A stretch of DNA of 17,143 nt, taken from the NCBI GenBank assembly GCA_902795555.1, contig CADBLV010000148.1, positions 1 through 17,143 of the forward strand, given 5' to 3'. The notes under the pieces are model-generated. The model was not told where the DNA came from. It searched no databases and saw only the letters and a program-made list of their open reading frames with translations. Numbering within the stretch: the stretch's first letter is position 1; every line of letters starts with the position of its first letter. The stretch is from an uncultured Eubacteriales bacterium (GTDB lineage Bacteria; Bacillota_A; Clostridia; Christensenellales; Aristaeellaceae). A program made the position numbers and the translations under genes. Below are positions 14,639 to 17,143 of the stretch, piece by piece.

Positions 14639-15664
14639 ATGTTCCGAAGGCTGTCAGCGGGTTTCCTGGCTCTCCTGCTGTGGGTGCTTTCCCTGGGTTC
14701 TTCCCTGGCCGCGAAGCCGGCCTCCATCTCCACGATTCCCTGTGACGAACTTCCGCAGGTGTATGACGGGCAGCATCATTATCTGCTTTTGTGCATTGAC
14801 CAGTGGGACAAAGCGCCCCGTCCGAAAGACGCCGCGAATCCCTCCGATTATTACGGCACACATAAGGATAACTACGGCAATACGGACGGGATCGTCATTC
14901 TCACCCTGGACACCCGGGCGCACCGGGTTATGCTGACTTCGATCATCCGGGACGCCTTAATCAAAAAGCCTTCCAGCACAGAGGATTCTGAGAAATTCGG
15001 ACGGATCAACTACGTCTATAATGATTACGGTCCCGAAGCCCTCTGCCGCCTGATCAGCGAACACCTGGGCATCCGTATTGAGAAATATATTCTCTTCACC
15101 TTCCGTCAGGTGCAGGAAATCATCAGTTTTCTGGGCGGTGTGGACATCAAACTGGATTCCGAGGAGATCAGATATCTGCACAGATATCGTGTTCCCAAGG
15201 GTTCGGTGGTTTCCCTGGACGGCAAACACGATGTCTACAATGATGGCGTCCACCCCGAAGGTGTTTATCATTTTTCCGGCCATTCCGCTGTGCTGTACAT
15301 GCGAATCCGCAAGGCCAGCGGTCATGGAGATTTTATGCGGACCCAGCGGGTGCGCACTGTGCTGAGCACCCTGGCGGACACCTGCCGGACCATGACCTGG
15401 GATCAGGTCAGGGAGCTGGCGGATAACATCATGGACAATAACAATGACACCAACATGAATCTGGAGGAAGCGCTTCAGGCCGCGGAATATGCATATAATC
15501 TGCGAAACTGCACGGTGGAGGAGCTGCGGATTCCTCCGGAGAATGCCGTAAAGCCGATTGACTTTGCTAACATGGCTGCCCAGGAGGTAGATTGGGAAGC
15601 CTGTCGCACCGCCATGGCGGACTATCTGCAGAACAGCTTCCTGGTCATCGATGACGAAGACTGA
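14639..15664 (+). CDS. LCP (LytR-CpsA-Psr) family protein
   Basis: 341 residues. Residues 1-26 are hydrophobic and end in a signal-peptidase-like SLAAKPAS, so the protein is exported and perhaps released, whereas most LCP proteins keep an N-terminal membrane anchor. The LCP domain (about 48-250) shows NTDGIVILTLDT (81-92), SIIRDALI (101-108; usual form SIPRD), RINYVYNDYG (122-131), GGVDIKLDSEEI (166-177) and YMRIRKASGHGDFMRTQRV (220-238) with the conserved Arg, Asp and Arg residues. LCP enzymes transfer lipid-linked teichoic acid or capsule polymers to peptidoglycan outside the membrane. Start: ATG at 14639 with AAGGA about 12 bases upstream; a TTG at 14633 is an alternative with only 4 bases to that site. 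Confidence 0.88.
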   Translation: MFRRLSAGFLALLLWVLSLGSSLAAKPASISTIPCDELPQVYDGQHHYLLLCIDQWDKAPRPKDAANPSDYYGTHKDNYGNTDGIVILTLDTRAHRVMLTSIIRDALIKKPSSTEDSEKFGRINYVYNDYGPEALCRLISEHLGIRIEKYILFTFRQVQEIISFLGGVDIKLDSEEIRYLHRYRVPKGSVVSLDGKHDVYNDGVHPEGVYHFSGHSAVLYMRIRKASGHGDFMRTQRVRTVLSTLADTCRTMTWDQVRELADNIMDNNNDTNMNLEEALQAAEYAYNLRNCTVEELRIPPENAVKPIDFANMAAQEVDWEACRTAMADYLQNSFLVIDDED

Positions 15665-15819
15665 TTCAAAAAGCGAACGCAGGGATATGCCTCCTGTGAT
15701 ACAGGAATCACTGGTGCATCGTTGACCGTCAGCAACACGGCAGTGAGAAGATTCAGGCGAGCGAGATGCTTATAAGGTAGGAAATCCTAAGCATGATTCA
15801 GCCGGAAAGGAGCGAACGA
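15665..15819 (+). other. Structured spacer between LCP and zinc-ribbon genes
   Basis: This 155-base gap holds several inverted repeats: TCCTGT/ACAGGA (15692-15697 with 15701-15706), the mutually exclusive GTGAT/ATCAC (15696-15700 with 15707-15711), CACTG/CAGTG (15709-15713 with 15741-15745) enclosing GTTG/CAAC (15721-15724 with 15733-15736), and ATGCTTA/TAAGCAT (15766-15772 with 15788-15794). No T run follows any of them and no convincing promoter is visible, though TATAAG (15771-15776) resembles a -10. It could be a regulatory leader for the downstream gene or a small RNA. Confidence 0.4.
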
Positions 15820-17143
15820 ATGAAGTGCCCGGAATGCGGTCAGTGGAATCGCGCCTCCATGCCCCATTGTCTTCGTTGCGGCGCTCCTTTGAATATTGAC
15901 GCAGCTTCCCGTCTTGCATGGAAGGATGATCTCCGGGACGGCGAATCACCTGCCGCCTATCTTCGGGCAAATGAATTCGGGGAAACGGTGAACACCCCGG
16001 AACCCAGGGATCAGTTGGCCCGTGAAATGCAGGATCTGAAAAAGCGCAAGCAGGAAGGCCGCGCCCTGCAGGAGCGTCTGAAAAATGAAAACACACGAAC
16101 CGTATCCCATGTGACGGTCGATGATTCTGAAACCGATCCGCCCCCGGATCCTTCCTCTCTGCGACATCGGGAAAACCTGCGGCTTCGGGTGGATTCGGAG
16201 GAAAGCGCCGCCGGCCGTCGCGAATCCGAGATTCGGCGGCGTGTGCGTTATCTGGATGAATCCGGTGTCTATCTGGATTCCCGAACCTGGGATCCTGTCA
16301 CACCGGCTTATATTTCCCAGGGTTCCGGCGGGTATACGGTTACCACGCGTCTTGCCAAGCCTGTTCCTTCCCGGCACGCCCGTCGTCTGATCTTCGGCAA
16401 AGCCCTGCTGATCCTTCTGCTCATCCTGGCCCTTGCCTTCGGCGGCGTATATGCCTATCGCCATTTTACTTCCGGTTCCGCTGTCCCTGAAAACGATGCG
16501 GGCGTTTCGATCTCCGCCAGTCTTTCGGATGGGTTGGCTGCCCACACAATTCTGATTCCCGGCGAAGACGGCTCCGCCATCTACGTTCGGGAAATGCACG
16601 CCAGCTATACGGTGGTCGATGGATTTGCCACCCTGGAAATCCCGGACCATCTGTGGTATGACAATCTGGAGGGCACGCTGAACGAAACCATGCAGGTCAC
16701 GCTCACGCCTTTCCTGAAAACCTCAGCCGGGCGTCAGCAGCCGCTGACACCGATCACCTATGAAATCGAAATCCCGCTGAGCCCGATCACCCTCGATTCG
16801 CCCGATTCGCTCAGAACCACGGTATCCACAACGATGTCCACCATTAAAATCACCGTCCGTCCGGGTTCCCGGGTCATGGTAAACGAGCACGACTGCTCCG
16901 ACACGGTCAGTTCCGAAACCGGGGAAATGAGTTATAACGCCACAGTGCAGCCCATCGGCGACAACGTATTCAACATCGTGGTGCGCAGCCAGTATTGCCG
17001 GGATAATCAGATTTCCGTCGTCCTGTATCGGGCTCCTCAGGATATTCCGCTGGATCTGGCGGTTGGCACTTACGGAACAACCAACGAGAAAATCATGCGG
17101 GTTTCCGCCACGACGCTTCCCGGAGCCTACGTAACCGTTACTA
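15820..17143 (+). CDS. Zinc-ribbon, single-span membrane protein with extracellular beta-rich region (incomplete)
   Basis: 441 residues are visible without a stop; the gene continues beyond the window. It begins with a zinc ribbon MKCPECG...CLRCG (Cys3, Cys6, Cys17, Cys20; C-x2-C-x10-C-x2-C), then a charged, probably helical stretch (about 63-90), a basic linker and one membrane span (190-213, LIFGKALLIL onward). The rest should face outside and is rich in Thr, Ser and Val with segments such as TIKITVRPGS and NIVVRSQ that look like tandem Ig-like domains. Start: ATG at 15820 with AGGAG 7 bases upstream. A cytoplasmic zinc ribbon joined to an external region suggests a sensor or scaffold role, but the function is unknown. 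It may be co-transcribed with the LCP gene. Confidence 0.85.
   Translation, partial: MKCPECGQWNRASMPHCLRCGAPLNIDAASRLAWKDDLRDGESPAAYLRANEFGETVNTPEPRDQLAREMQDLKKRKQEGRALQERLKNENTRTVSHVTVDDSETDPPPDPSSLRHRENLRLRVDSEESAAGRRESEIRRRVRYLDESGVYLDSRTWDPVTPAYISQGSGGYTVTTRLAKPVPSRHARRLIFGKALLILLLILALAFGGVYAYRHFTSGSAVPENDAGVSISASLSDGLAAHTILIPGEDGSAIYVREMHASYTVVDGFATLEIPDHLWYDNLEGTLNETMQVTLTPFLKTSAGRQQPLTPITYEIEIPLSPITLDSPDSLRTTVSTTMSTIKITVRPGSRVMVNEHDCSDTVSSETGEMSYNATVQPIGDNVFNIVVRSQYCRDNQISVVLYRAPQDIPLDLAVGTYGTTNEKIMRVSATTLPGAYVTVT

Noticed and set aside
15692..15711. Hairpin after the LCP gene as its terminator
   Set aside because: The stem is only 6 bp with a 3-base loop and is not followed by T residues.
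15722..15776. Promoter for the zinc-ribbon gene (TTGACC at 15722-15727 with TATAAG at 15771-15776)
   Set aside because: The spacing is 43 bases, and neither hexamer has a partner at 16-18 bases.
15665..15819. tRNA or other known RNA gene in the spacer
   Set aside because: No cloverleaf, no T-loop GTTCGA-type sequence and no CCA-proximal stem can be found.

Overview
The window looks like a chromosomal segment of an uncultured or little-studied Clostridia-type Firmicute of moderate GC. The evidence is an hrcA-grpE-dnaK heat-shock operon under a perfect CIRCE operator, a DnaK without the loop insertion usual in Gram-negative DnaKs, two small Firmicute families (DUF1292/YrzB-like and DUF896/YnzC-like), strong AGGAGG-type ribosome binding sites and near-consensus SigA promoters. 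I cannot assign genus or species. There is no rRNA, tRNA, CRISPR array, insertion sequence or phage gene. No stretch longer than about 300 bases lacks a gene.

Layout. (1) Positions 1-2640, minus strand: hrcA, grpE and the 5' third of dnaK, from one promoter (2610-2638) with CIRCE (2573-2599) between start point and first codon. (2) Positions 2685-8154, minus strand: a tightly packed set of five genes read from a strong promoter (8126-8154): a DUF1292 protein, a membrane-anchored phosphodiester-glycosidase (NAGPA) protein, a divergent prolipoprotein diacylglyceryl transferase (Lgt)-like membrane protein, a multi-membrane-span protein fused to a PlsC-type acyltransferase, and a secreted protein of unknown function. 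The last three are joined by 4-base start/stop overlaps. (3) Positions 8183-8952: a DUF896 gene (minus) divergent from a GNAT acetyltransferase gene (plus) with an unusual cysteine-containing tail. (4) Positions 8930-10824, minus strand: a GT2-GtrA fusion glycosyltransferase followed by a second, smaller Lgt-like membrane protein. (5) Positions 10846-14574, plus strand: a four-gene operon from a full-consensus promoter (TTGACA-17-TATAAT) to a strong terminator: F420-0:glutamate ligase homologue, DUF1643 protein, acyl-ACP thioesterase, COG2509-type FAD oxidoreductase. (6) Positions 14565-17143, plus strand: an LCP (LytR-CpsA-Psr) protein, a 155-base spacer rich in inverted repeats, and a zinc-ribbon/transmembrane protein that runs off the window.

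How the genes may work together. Blocks 2, 4 and 6 are dominated by envelope functions: lipid-linked sugar transfer (GT2-GtrA), acyl transfer (PlsC-like), two Lgt-fold proteins, a phosphodiester glycosidase and an LCP-type ligase relative. The most interesting observation is that both Lgt-like proteins appear to lack key Lgt residues and both carry an extra pair of C-terminal membrane helices, one next to an atypical acyltransferase and the other next to a lipid-glycosyltransferase. This suggests, but does not prove, a diverged Lgt-like subfamily working on envelope lipids or glycolipids rather than on lipoproteins. Block 5 links fatty-acid release with a flavoprotein and an orphan F420-ligase homologue; its joint role is unknown.
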